This document shows, one piece after another, positions 7,561-15,509 of a stretch of 64,000 bases of DNA (positions within the stretch are counted from its first letter, which is position 1; each line of letters opens with the position of its first letter). Made by a program: the position numbers and the translations under genes. A model generated the notes under the pieces. The model was not told the origin of the DNA. It did not search any database and worked only from the letters and a program-made list of their open reading frames with translations. The DNA lies in contig NZ_CP186334.1 in the NCBI RefSeq assembly GCF_049347105.1, positions 3,038,001-3,102,000 of the forward strand, read 5' to 3'. The stretch comes from Gaoshiqia hydrogeniformans. GTDB lineage: Bacteria > Bacteroidota > Bacteroidia > Bacteroidales > Prolixibacteraceae.

Positions 7561-8409
7561 TCAGGCTGCCTGGAAAATCTCTGCTGGAACCTGGTAAGCC
7601 AACGAACTATGCCGTCTTTGTTGATTGTAATAATGAAAGTATCGTTTCAGCCCCATATAGAGTTCGGGCCCCGTTTCATAGGCATTCAGATAAATATCTT
7701 CGTATTTCAGGCTGCGCCACAGTCTTTCAATAAAGATATTGTCCGTGGCACGGCCCCGTCCATCCATGCTGATGGTGATATTTTCACCTGTCAGAAAACC
7801 GGTGTACAACTCGCTGGTAAACTGGCTGCCCTGGTCTGAGTTGATTATTTCGGGCTTGCCATGTTGGCTGATAGCCTCTTTGACCGTCTCCAGTACCCAT
7901 TCGGATTCCATCGTGTTGGACAGGGACCATCCAACCACAAAACGGCTAAAAAGGTCAATAATGGCCACCAGGTACAAATAGCCATGCCTGACCGGAACAT
8001 ACGTGATATCGATCCCCCAAACCTGGTTGGGCCGCTCAATGACAAGGCTGCGCAGCAAATAGGGATACTTCTTATGCTCTTTACATCCTTTTGAGGTATG
8101 CGGGCCCGGAACGATTGCCGACAAATCCATCAACCGGTATAACCTGGCTATCCGCTTATGATTGACCTGAAACCCCATATCCCGGACCAACCATTGGGTC
8201 ATCGACGGAACTCCCATATAGGGATGTTTCAGGTAATGCTGATCGATCAGTTTCATCAATTCAAGGTTGAAGGCATCTTCTTGCTTTTCCTGTAAATTAT
8301 AATAGTACCCGGAACGATGAATGCCCAGCAGTTCACACTGCCGCTTGATACTGAGCTTGTGGCGGGCCTTGTCAACAATCTTGCGCCGCTCTGCGGGACT
8401 GGCTTTCAT
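7561..8409 (-). CDS. IS3-family transposase OrfB (DDE integrase domain)
   Basis: 282 aa. N-terminal helix-turn-helix type region ('SIKRQCELLGIHRSGYYY', about 18-36), HTH_21 segment ('HPYMGVPSMTQWL'), then an rve integrase core with the DDE triad: Asp in 'VWGIDITYVPVRHGYLY', Asp in 'INSDQGSQF', Glu in 'IFIERLWRSLKYE'. Its ATG overlaps the orfA stop codon (ATGA). A slippery heptamer T TTT TTA (minus strand, 8430-8424) lies in the orfA frame just upstream, so a -1 frameshift could give the OrfAB fusion that is the active transposase in this family. Confidence 0.95.
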   Translation of the reverse strand: MKASPAERRKIVDKARHKLSIKRQCELLGIHRSGYYYNLQEKQEDAFNLELMKLIDQHYLKHPYMGVPSMTQWLVRDMGFQVNHKRIARLYRLMDLSAIVPGPHTSKGCKEHKKYPYLLRSLVIERPNQVWGIDITYVPVRHGYLYLVAIIDLFSRFVVGWSLSNTMESEWVLETVKEAISQHGKPEIINSDQGSQFTSELYTGFLTGENITISMDGRGRATDNIFIERLWRSLKYEDIYLNAYETGPELYMGLKRYFHYYNQQRRHSSLAYQVPAEIFQAA

Positions 8410-8684
8410 GACAAGGCTTTCTTTAAAAAATCAATCTCTACCTTTTGCTGGCCAATCACCTCGTACAGCTTCTGCTTTTCCTTGTCTTCCGATTTGTCAC
8501 CCTTGGTTGATCCTTCCGAAAAAACAACTGAGGATTTATTTAAAAACTCCCGCTTCCAGTTGGTGATCTGGTTGGGATGAAGATCATAACGCTTGGCCAG
8601 TTCCGCGATGCTTTCCCTTTCTTTCACGGCTTCGACGGCCACCTTGGCTTTAAATTCTGCTGTAAATTTCCTTCTGCTTTTCAT
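8406..8684 (-). CDS. IS3-family OrfA (helix-turn-helix)
   Basis: 92 aa from the ATG of MKSRRKFT; the frame extends eight codons further upstream, but the shorter start is typical of the family. It has an HTH_Tnp_1 domain ('KVAVEAVKERESIAELAKRY' then 'HPNQITNWKREFL', about 15-50) and a C-terminal Lys/Glu coiled coil ('EDKEKQKLYEVIGQQKVE') that acts as a leucine-zipper-like dimerisation segment in IS3 elements. Binds the terminal repeats. Overlaps orfB by four bases. Confidence 0.93.
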   Translation of the reverse strand: MKSRRKFTAEFKAKVAVEAVKERESIAELAKRYDLHPNQITNWKREFLNKSSVVFSEGSTKGDKSEDKEKQKLYEVIGQQKVEIDFLKKALS

Positions 8685-8791
8685 AGACAACAATTTTAAT
8701 AATTTCAAATTAATTCTGTTGTCCTAAATTTGGGGGTAATTATATTATTCCGGTTAATCGTTACATGATTCACACATTTGGGAAATCAGAA

Positions 8792-11700
8792 TTATTTTCT
8801 TGGAGTCATTTTTAGTTTTTTAATTGAATCGAGTGAAAAAACAAACCGGATTCGGTTTTTGAATGGCCCGCTTATTAAATCAATATTTTTGGAAACCACC
8901 AAAGGGAAATGAATTTCGAAAAGGTCCCATATTCCGGCTTTTAAGCCCGTTTCAAAAAAGATGGGGGAATCATTACTTTTTCCAAAAGTATGGTCATTCA
9001 GGAGAAGGTTAACAAAAGGTTTAACTGGTAACCGGTTTATCTTTTCCGGCAAATTACTGGTGAACGATAAGGCAATAATCCACTGGCTAAAACCCAGGCT
9101 ATCGTTAACCGGTGAAACCAGTCCGCCTTCAGAAAGGCTCATTTGCCGCGACCAGAAATTGGTTGGGAAAACGGCAAAACGGTCGGGGTACGATCCCTGG
9201 TAAAGATATTGCTCACGGCCAGTTCGTCCACCTGCTGAAAACGCGTAAAACGAAATATCCGATTCGTTTTTCAGCATTGTCCCGGCAAAGAACCGGATAT
9301 CCAATCCCTGGGATAGCCCGTAATAGCTGATTTTGTAATTAAATTCCAGCGAAGTTTTTTGGTAAGATTTCCCAGTTTCCAATGTCGCCTGCAGGCTGAA
9401 GGGGTTGATTGACCGCTGCTGCTCCACCCGATAACCAAATTGCAAATAAGAACTCATTTTTGCTTTTTGCCCAAGTTCAATCTGATAGAGGGAGGAAGCA
9501 GCAATATAATTTCCAAATACTTTTTGGCTAAACGAGTGACTCATGTTTCGGCTTCTGAAATACAAATCAACGCCGGTTTTTAACTTTTTGTAGTTTTGGT
9601 TAGCCGGTGCGCCGAATTGGGTTCCTTCGAACGAAATTGCGGCCAGTCTGACGAATTTAGCGTACGGCGTAATGTTATATGTCACCTTGCCAAACCCTGC
9701 CAGATCATTATTGCCGAATGCATAAAAGGGCATCACAAAATATTCCACCGGTTTTGGAATGATGAAGCCGTTATGGAGCGCCAACCCTGCCATAAACCCG
9801 TTTTCCCGGGTCCAGTTTATTGCCGGAAAATACATCAGTGTGTGTTTTTCGGAATCATCAACGGTAAAGAGGAGTTGGGTTTGTATGGGATCTGCCTTAG
9901 GAAAAGCACCGGTTTTCCGGATATTGTTATTCATCCTGAAAATTTCGGGCATTTCATGTCTGGGGTCGATTTTTATTTCTGTATAATCACCCTCGGGCAG
10001 TTCAATCCATTTTTGTCCCGCAAACCCATCCACCCATTTTTCAAAAAAGATTGAATCTCCGGTCATGCCGGCGATGACCAGCGGCGAAACCAGTTTCCCC
10101 TTATTTTTGACAAGCAGTTGTTTGTTCTCCACGCGAACCATTTTATAGTCCAGGCGTTTGGTCGTACCAATTAAATCATCAAAAAACCAGGTTAAATCTT
10201 TGTCTGTAAGGTTTTCAAATTCGGTGCGTAAATCATCTGGCCGGGGATGCCTGAAAATCCAGTTGTGGTAATGCTCATACATGGCCGCATCAAAAAGTGA
10301 ATCTCCGAGGTAAGCCCGCAGATAATTAAAGGCGATGGCGGTTTTATTGTAAAGGATAATGCTGTAATTTAAATCGCTGAATTCGGTTGCCGGCAGGTTC
10401 ATGGGCTGTTCGAGGTTACTGCGGGCCTGTACCAGCCATTCCAGTTCCTGCAACCGTTTTACAGGCAATTGGTCAATATGTAAAAATACAGCCGGTTTAC
10501 GGTTTTTAAACCAGACCTCCCAAAACTTCTTTTGGGAATATTTTTCATTCATGTAACGTGCGGTGTAAGCGCTGGTTATTCCTTCATCCATAAACGGATA
10601 AAGCCGCTCATTAAATCCCAGCGAACTGTAAAACCAGTTATGGCAAATTTCGTGGGCAATTACCTCATCAAGCGAGTAGGCATTTTCAACAAGACCAATC
10701 ACGGTAATTCCGGGGTATTCCATACCCAATCCGGCACTCAGCGCACTTTGGACCACAGTGAAATTCTGATACGGATAATCGCCCACTTTAGTTGAATAAT
10801 ACGAAATGGCATCATTCGCATAATTCAGAGACTCTTTCCAAAGGTGGGCCTGTTTGTTCGTAAACATTGCCCACGTAGTAATTTCCCTGCCGGATTCCGG
10901 TAACGTAACATTTCCTTTTAAAACATGAAACCGTTTATCGGCAAACCATGCGAAGTCGTGTACCTGTTCTGCGATGTAATGCAGCGTTTTCACCTGTTCT
11001 GATGAAACCGGAAAATCATCTCGGTGAATGTTGATAGTTTTTATCCATGAAGTGTCGGCTGCTAATGCAGTTAACATTTCAATTTCTGATCGGTTTTGCA
11101 GGTTTCCTGTTGCACTTACAATGTAATTGTCAGGCAATGTGATGCTTACATTGAAATTTCCAAATTCCGAATAAAATTCTCCCTGATCCAAATAAGACAT
11201 CTCGTGCCAGCCATCCTGATCATAAACTGCCGGTTTTGGGTACCACTGCGATATTTGATAGGATTGCTCAATGTACCCCAACCTTGACGTAACTCCTTTG
11301 GGAATTTTTACCCGGAATGGGGTTGAAATTAATATTGTGTCACCAGCAAATAAGGGCTCATTCAGAAGTATCCTGCAGATATCGGGCAGGTCGGGCAATA
11401 AATTCCAGTGCACCGGTTTGCCGTTTACGTTAAAGTCGAGTGAATCGATATAACCTTTCAATTCAGGGATATCGAACAGCCTTGCCTTCCCGTTTAACCG
11501 GAACAGTTGTTTGGCCAATGGGGTGTTGTTGCCGGAATAAGCGTTTGGCCACAAATGGAAATATAAAAAATAGAGGGTGTCGGGCGAATTGTTGATGTAT
11601 TCGATGGTTTCGGATGCATTTAGTTCGTGTCGCTTATCATTAAGAGATACCTGAATGTTATAATTGACCTCCTGCTGAAAATACTCCTGAGATAAAACCC

Positions 11701-11806
11701 TTGAAAACGATCCAAAGTAAAACAGGCAAATGAACATCATCTGCCTGATAGTTACGTTGAGTAGAAATACTTTCAATTTATTAGTACACGAATTAATTTC
11801 CTTCAT
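8792..11806 (-). CDS. M1-family metallopeptidase (zinc aminopeptidase)
   Basis: About 1004 aa from the ATG at 11806 (MKEINSCT; the frame extends 11 codons further). A hydrophobic signal segment ('MMFICLFYFGSF') suggests export. The aminopeptidase core has the M1 zinc motif HEICHNWF with the third ligand Glu 19 residues after the second His ('PFMDEGIT'), and the substrate-binding region 'GLGMEYPGITVIG', a variant of the GxMEN motif. The C-terminal 400 residues look like a large beta-rich domain with Tyr/Phe-alternating strands ending '...FVFSLDSIKKLKM', as in Bacteroidota M1 peptidases that may insert into or contact the outer membrane. Expected role: periplasmic or surface peptide trimming. 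Single gene, no obvious operon. Confidence 0.9.
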   Translation of the reverse strand: MKEINSCTNKLKVFLLNVTIRQMMFICLFYFGSFSRVLSQEYFQQEVNYNIQVSLNDKRHELNASETIEYINNSPDTLYFLYFHLWPNAYSGNNTPLAKQLFRLNGKARLFDIPELKGYIDSLDFNVNGKPVHWNLLPDLPDICRILLNEPLFAGDTILISTPFRVKIPKGVTSRLGYIEQSYQISQWYPKPAVYDQDGWHEMSYLDQGEFYSEFGNFNVSITLPDNYIVSATGNLQNRSEIEMLTALAADTSWIKTINIHRDDFPVSSEQVKTLHYIAEQVHDFAWFADKRFHVLKGNVTLPESGREITTWAMFTNKQAHLWKESLNYANDAISYYSTKVGDYPYQNFTVVQSALSAGLGMEYPGITVIGLVENAYSLDEVIAHEICHNWFYSSLGFNERLYPFMDEGITSAYTARYMNEKYSQKKFWEVWFKNRKPAVFLHIDQLPVKRLQELEWLVQARSNLEQPMNLPATEFSDLNYSIILYNKTAIAFNYLRAYLGDSLFDAAMYEHYHNWIFRHPRPDDLRTEFENLTDKDLTWFFDDLIGTTKRLDYKMVRVENKQLLVKNKGKLVSPLVIAGMTGDSIFFEKWVDGFAGQKWIELPEGDYTEIKIDPRHEMPEIFRMNNNIRKTGAFPKADPIQTQLLFTVDDSEKHTLMYFPAINWTRENGFMAGLALHNGFIIPKPVEYFVMPFYAFGNNDLAGFGKVTYNITPYAKFVRLAAISFEGTQFGAPANQNYKKLKTGVDLYFRSRNMSHSFSQKVFGNYIAASSLYQIELGQKAKMSSYLQFGYRVEQQRSINPFSLQATLETGKSYQKTSLEFNYKISYYGLSQGLDIRFFAGTMLKNESDISFYAFSAGGRTGREQYLYQGSYPDRFAVFPTNFWSRQMSLSEGGLVSPVNDSLGFSQWIIALSFTSNLPEKINRLPVKPFVNLLLNDHTFGKSNDSPIFFETGLKAGIWDLFEIHFPLVVSKNIDLISGPFKNRIRFVFSLDSIKKLKMTPRK

Positions 11807-11912
11807 TTTTTTGATTGAAAACAGAAAGAAGAAATTCATTATTAATTTCCCATTTCAAAAATATTTTTTAGTGTATGTATCTGTCTGTCTTTGTATCAAG
11901 GAAATTTAAGAA

Positions 11913-12248
11913 TCAAACCAAAAGGATAATTAAGATGATAATTAAAATAAGGCTGGCTCCACCAATATAAATGGTTCCTCCCGATCTCTTTACATCTTTT
12001 TTCATTTCTTTCAGCTCACTCTTCAGTTCACTTTTTTCTTCAGCTGTCAAGTCGCTTTTATCCATTTTCCGGATTTCTTCGATGCGATTTGTTAAACGGG
12101 TAATTTCTTCTTCAGATAGTTTGTTCTCCGTTTTTACCGGGACTGCCAATTTTTCTGAATCAGCGGTTCTGTCCTTTTTGCTGGCAAATGCAATTGATGA
12201 ACTCAAAACAAACACCATTGCGAGTACTAAAAAAATAGTTTTTTTCAT
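11913..12248 (-). CDS. Exported small protein with C-terminal membrane anchor
   Basis: 111 aa. Signal peptide (residues 1-22, ending 'SSIAFAS'), then a charged helical segment (about 45-88, 'EEEITRLTNRIEEIRKMDK', 'EEKSELKSELKEMKKDVKR') likely to be a coiled coil, and a C-terminal transmembrane helix 'GGASLILIIILIILLV'. Proteins of this shape are frequent in Bacteroidia and have no assigned function. Its start lies 62 bases after the TGTAA element at 12309-12350, so it probably belongs to the same regulon as the small membrane proteins around it. Confidence 0.75.
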   Translation of the reverse strand: MKKTIFLVLAMVFVLSSSIAFASKKDRTADSEKLAVPVKTENKLSEEEITRLTNRIEEIRKMDKSDLTAEEKSELKSELKEMKKDVKRSGGTIYIGGASLILIIILIILLV

Positions 12249-12308
12249 TTTGATATTTTTTAAGATTTATAAATTAGAATAAAGGTAATTATCGAGCACC
12301 TGAAGCTT

Positions 12309-12350
12309 GTTACACAATCTTTGGTATAAATTACATCATTCACACATTTG
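12309..12350 (-). promoter_or_regulatory. TGTAA-N16-TGTAA element, copy d
   Basis: Minus strand: CAAATGTGTGAATGATGTAA, 16 bases, TGTAACA. Boxes 12331-12335 and 12310-12314, 21 bp apart, 62 bases before the ATG at 12248. The distal block is identical to those of copies a and e. Confidence 0.68.
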
Positions 12351-12377
12351 GCAATTTGATTTGCCTTACGACATTTC

Positions 12378-12599
12378 TCAGAAATGGACCTTTTTTTTGT
12401 CAAGAACAATTACAGTTATTCCGCCAACTATCAGGATAATTCCGACAACAGGCGGCCATTTTACTGTATTATTTTTTTCCTTGTTTATTTCAATCGGACC
12501 CAAATCAACCACCTTTTCCTTAGTTACATAATTAAAACCAGTGTATGCAACCATAAGTATTCCAAGTACGACGAGCATAATTCCCAAAGTCTTTTTCAT
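12378..12599 (-). CDS. Small two-helix membrane protein
   Basis: 73 aa from the ATG at 12599 (MKKTLGIMLV); upstream in-frame sequence runs through the promoter element and is rejected. Two transmembrane helices (about 3-22 'LGIMLVVLGILMVAYTG' and 50-67 'VVGIILIVGGITVIVLD') with a short polar loop 'VDLGPIEINKEKNN' and a DKKK end. It resembles DUF3185-like or other two-helix small proteins often annotated as hypothetical in Bacteroidota. Preceded by copy e of the conserved element 69 bases upstream. Confidence 0.72.
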   Translation of the reverse strand: MKKTLGIMLVVLGILMVAYTGFNYVTKEKVVDLGPIEINKEKNNTVKWPPVVGIILIVGGITVIVLDKKKVHF

Positions 12600-12666
12600 T
12601 TTTAACTGTTTATTTTGTGAACAAATTTCTACAGATTCAAAGGTCTGTCCATTCGTGCCGGGAAGT

Positions 12667-12708
12667 ATTACACAATTCGGAATAAGAGTTACATCATTCA
12701 CACATTTT
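12667..12708 (-). promoter_or_regulatory. TGTAA-N16-TGTAA element, copy e
   Basis: Minus strand: AAAATGTGTGAATGATGTAA, 16 bases, TGTAATA. Boxes 12689-12693 and 12668-12672, 21 bp apart, 69 bases before the ATG at 12599. Confidence 0.68.
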
Positions 12709-12954
12709 GTATAAATATTATAAAATGAATGGAGATAACATTTGAATTCAAAATTTAATCTGAGAGGTTGTTTCAGAACCGAGGCGGCACTTTTACTTAA
12801 ATTTAACCATCAATCTGTGAACTTGAATATTATAAAGATCCGGCTGATTCGTTTATTTGAGACGATTAAAATGTCAATTTTAATCAACATTTTAGCACCT
12901 TATTTGTCGTATTGAAACGACAGAAATACGGATATCCTATTTGAATTTCAGGAA

Positions 12955-13145
12955 AATCGTGTACGACCGGGGAGAAATGATTTCAGAAGGCATTTGCATA
13001 ACCGGATCAATTAGAAACAGCGGATGATTGGAGTCAAATGCCCCGTGGCGCCGGAAAAACTACTCTGATGCTGCAGCATCTAAAAATGCGACTTGGGAAT
13101 ACTGTCAGATGCGTTATATCCTGCAGGGAAAGGCTTAGGATATGA
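12955..13145 (+). pseudogene. Relic of an AAA ATPase (AAA_14/DUF4143 type)
   Basis: In one frame 'NDFRRHLHNRIN', a stop codon and 'KQRMIGVK' are readable, and after a frame change 'PRGAGKTTLMLQHLKMRLG' (from 13041). Together they match the start of Bacteroidota AAA_14/DUF4143 ATPases (RYLxxxINWxxRLIGIKGARGVGKTTLLLQHIK), including an intact Walker A. At least one frameshift and one stop separate the parts, and nothing of the rest of the gene (about 300 codons) follows; the frame stops at 13145. The remaining DNA from 12720 to 13330 holds no gene that I can support. Confidence 0.65.
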
Positions 13146-13260
13146 TCTGTACAAAGACAGATTTTAATTCCAGATACCAATATAGCAATGGAAGATTGCA
13201 GGTCTTCGGCGCCCCAGCTTTAGCAAAAAAATCAGGTTGGATTCTTAAGTATTGCACTTT

Positions 13261-13304
13261 AGTAAGCGACCGTCCCAAATTTCGTTTTGAGACGGTCGCT
13301 TACT
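13261..13304. repeat. 14-bp perfect inverted repeat downstream of glsB
   Basis: AGTAAGCGACCGTC (13261-13274) and GACGGTCGCTTACT (13291-13304) with a 16-nt loop that can pair partly further. It lies 27 bases beyond the glsB stop codon and may terminate glsBA transcription, but there is no U-run on either side. It could also be the end of a lost mobile element next to the ATPase relic. Confidence 0.55.
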
Positions 13305-13330
13305 GTGATGCCGTTGTGTTAGGATGAAGC

Positions 13331-14293
13331 TTACTTCACTTCGGGGAACACGTTGTTGTCGTCCTTCTCCCGGATGTAAGTTTCGATATGACGGTCTTTT
13401 TTTACTTCGTAAATATCTTTAATCGTCACAATGATTCCCGTTTCTTCCACGTCGCCAAAGCGGTCGTTCAGTACAGTTCCGAAGGTTTTCATCGAAGGAC
13501 TGAGGTTCATGTAAGCATTAATCAGCGGCGGAATATTTTCGCCATACTCCCTGACTTTATGTGTCAGGATGCGATAATCTTCGTTGTACGATCCGCCGGA
13601 GAAAATTTGCTCCATAGTTTCCATGTCCAAACGTAAATCAATTGGTCTTTTGGGGGTAACCAGGTTGTCGCGGTCGCGAAAGTATTTGGAGAAGAAACAC
13701 AAAATTAAATTCCGTGCATCGATATTAAAATGCGTGTACATAGTCACCTTGCCAAAAAAGTATTTAATCTCCGGATGATCGACCGTTAGCGCTCCTAAGC
13801 CATCCCACAGGTTGTCGAGGGCAAACAGCGCTTTGGCCCCTGCTTTACTCGACTGGTAGTCGGGCTGAACAAATGAACGCCCCAGTTCGAGGGTGTGGGG
13901 GAGGTAGTTCTCGATAAATTCTTTGGAAAAATGAAACAGGCGTGAAGTCGCCAGTTTTACTTCTCCGTTTTCATCCAAAGGCAAATTTTTGCAGGTGATG
14001 TAGCGGTAGCCTCCGAGTATTTCCCGGGCATCCGGATCCCATACAATTAATTGCTTATACGGATTCTCACAGGTGTCGTATTGATCAATATCCAAATCCT
14101 TTCCCGTTCCACCGCCGGCATCGCGAAAACTGATTTCCCGAAGTCGGCCAATTTCATGCATGATGTTGGGAGAGTCATGATGAGTGATCACATAGATCTC
14201 ATTGGCACCTTTATTGGTTTTTCTCAACAACTTTTCCGGGGTAAGCTCCGCCAGAATAGCATCTTTCGCTACAGGTGCAGCAATTTCCTTCAT
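13331..14293 (-). CDS. glsB: Glycine/ornithine-lipid N-acyltransferase (GNAT/hemolysin-like)
   Basis: 320 aa. Belongs to the OlsB-like acyl-ACP-dependent N-acyltransferases: the central 'REISFRDAGGGTGKDLDIDQYD', 'EILGGYRYITC' and 'LELGRSFVQPDYQS' segments are the conserved core of this GNAT branch (about residues 50-170). In Bacteroides the homologous GlsB makes the lyso form of glycine lipids by attaching a 3-hydroxy fatty acid to the glycine amino group. The plsC-like gene immediately upstream on the same strand supplies the second acylation, which supports this reading; ornithine as substrate cannot be excluded. Expected site: cytoplasmic face of the inner membrane. Confidence 0.82.
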   Translation of the reverse strand: MKEIAAPVAKDAILAELTPEKLLRKTNKGANEIYVITHHDSPNIMHEIGRLREISFRDAGGGTGKDLDIDQYDTCENPYKQLIVWDPDAREILGGYRYITCKNLPLDENGEVKLATSRLFHFSKEFIENYLPHTLELGRSFVQPDYQSSKAGAKALFALDNLWDGLGALTVDHPEIKYFFGKVTMYTHFNIDARNLILCFFSKYFRDRDNLVTPKRPIDLRLDMETMEQIFSGGSYNEDYRILTHKVREYGENIPPLINAYMNLSPSMKTFGTVLNDRFGDVEETGIIVTIKDIYEVKKDRHIETYIREKDDNNVFPEVK

Positions 14294-14365
14294 ACTTGGT
14301 ATGCTTAATAAAAATGAGCTACAAAGCTAAAAAAAATATCAAAAGAATGTTCTTTTACCCGGGTT

Positions 14366-15208
14366 TCATTTGTTTCTTTGGCCGGGTAAACTGTAAAGAA
14401 TTCTTTTGACTTCGTCGGCCCATTGTTTTTGCGTTTTTGTTTTGTCAAACCTTTTATACGATATCGGTTTGCCAAATGTGAGGGTAAATTCCTGATTTTT
14501 ATGCCTGAATGTTTCATCCGACAGGAAGAACATTTCCAGGTTCCATTTTATCCGAAGAAAACTCCGCAGGTTCGCCAGGTTGTAGAAAAAGTTTGAGTTT
14601 CGGCCGCTGATATGTACCGGGATCACATCGCGCTGGTATTCGATGGCTTTTTGGATAAAATGCTTTTTCCAGTCCAAATCGGTTACTTTTCCTTTTACTT
14701 TTCTGGATGCGAAACCGGAGGGGAAAATCAGGATTTGAACATCGGAACTGTACTCGCGGTGGATGATCTCTGCAATTTCACGGTTGTGTCCGCCATGCTT
14801 GTTGATTGGCACAAAAATACTCTTCAGCGGGTAAATCTTCATCAGCACATCATTCACCAAAAAGCGAAGTTCCCCGATTTGATTGTATACATTATGCATG
14901 AGTAACAGCGAGTCGAAACCGCCCAGGGGGTGGTTGGCTGCAAAAATAAACCGACCTTCACGGGGGACATTCTCCAGCCCGTAAACTTTTTGGCTGACGT
15001 TGAAATATTGAACGGTGCTGTTGGCAAAATCAATTCCCTCCTGGTGCCCGTACGTTAGTATAATTTCGTTGATTTCGCTGATGTGCATAATCCGGTTGAT
15101 GTACCGGTAAATGAAACCAGGCAGTAGCCTGGCCAGTTTTGGGTTCTTTTCCCGGAACAGCGCTTCAATGTCGATCGGCTTTATTTCGCTGCGTATATGT
15201 TCTGTCAT
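14366..15208 (-). CDS. glsA: PlsC-like O-acyltransferase for glycine/ornithine lipids
   Basis: 280 aa from the ATG at 15208 (MTEHIRSE); the frame runs seven codons further to 15229. It has the acyltransferase HX4D motif in 'AANHPLGGFDSLL' (about residue 96), the second motif region 'FVPINKHGGHNRE' and 'LIFPSGFASRKVKG', matching the 1-acylglycerol-phosphate acyltransferase family, hemolysin-associated branch. Paired with glsB it should acylate the hydroxyl of the lyso-lipid. Same strand as glsB with a 72-bp gap. Divergent from mraZ. Similar gene pairs flank the dcw cluster in Bacteroides. Confidence 0.82.
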   Translation of the reverse strand: MTEHIRSEIKPIDIEALFREKNPKLARLLPGFIYRYINRIMHISEINEIILTYGHQEGIDFANSTVQYFNVSQKVYGLENVPREGRFIFAANHPLGGFDSLLLMHNVYNQIGELRFLVNDVLMKIYPLKSIFVPINKHGGHNREIAEIIHREYSSDVQILIFPSGFASRKVKGKVTDLDWKKHFIQKAIEYQRDVIPVHISGRNSNFFYNLANLRSFLRIKWNLEMFFLSDETFRHKNQEFTLTFGKPISYKRFDKTKTQKQWADEVKRILYSLPGQRNK

Positions 15209-15422
15209 GGGCGTGTTTTTTATCCGCAAAATAGAAAAATTATCGCTACGCTGAACCTCGATGGCGATTGTTTATAACTTTGCCCGTCGGAGTTGATTTA
15301 TTAACGGTTGTTGATATTTATTTGAGCTATCGAACTTCTTGTTAATAAGCAATGTCTGGATAGATATTAACGTTTTGAGTGGAGTTGTGAACAGGAAATA
15401 AACATTTTTTTTATTTGAAAAG

Positions 15423-15457
15423 GTGGAAAAAAGTGACTGAAAGTGACTGAAAGTGGA
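15423..15457 (+). promoter_or_regulatory. MraZ-type operator: four GTGRN repeats at 10-bp period
   Basis: GTGGA, GTGAC, GTGAC, GTGGA begin at 15423, 15433, 15443 and 15453, exactly 10 bp apart; three of them sit in the context AAAGTG. MraZ proteins bind direct repeats with this period upstream of their own gene (TGGG repeats in Escherichia coli, AAAGTG repeats in mollicutes). Location 53 bases before mraZ fits autoregulation of the whole cluster. A clear -33/-7 pair is not evident next to it; TAATTTTA at 15477 is a weak -7 candidate. Confidence 0.7.
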
Positions 15458-15509
15458 TTTTTGGGAAAGAATTTGCTAATTTTACAATTGAAAAATAGGC
15501 AATTAACTC

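Larger units (their letters stand above)
7375..8744 (-). mobile_element. IS3-family insertion sequence, copy 1 (1370 bp)
   Basis: Boundaries come from comparison with the second copy at 50187-51556 and from its flanks. Imperfect 25-bp terminal inverted repeats (19 matches), both ending internally in TTAGGACA and starting TAT. A 3-bp target duplication TTA (7372-7374 and 8745-8747) flanks it; the second copy has CTA, so these are true duplications. It contains orfA and orfB on the minus strand plus about 185 bp of non-coding DNA after orfB. The two copies show no difference that I could find, which implies recent transposition. Confidence 0.95.

Noticed and set aside
12600..12701. Longer start for the two-helix protein ending at 12378
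   Set aside because: The extension passes through the conserved TGTAA promoter element and has no protein-like pattern.
15275..15282. TAACTTTG as promoter of mraZ
   Set aside because: Good -7 match, but 228 bases upstream of mraZ, with no -33 box at the right distance and outside the MraZ repeat region; left unassigned.
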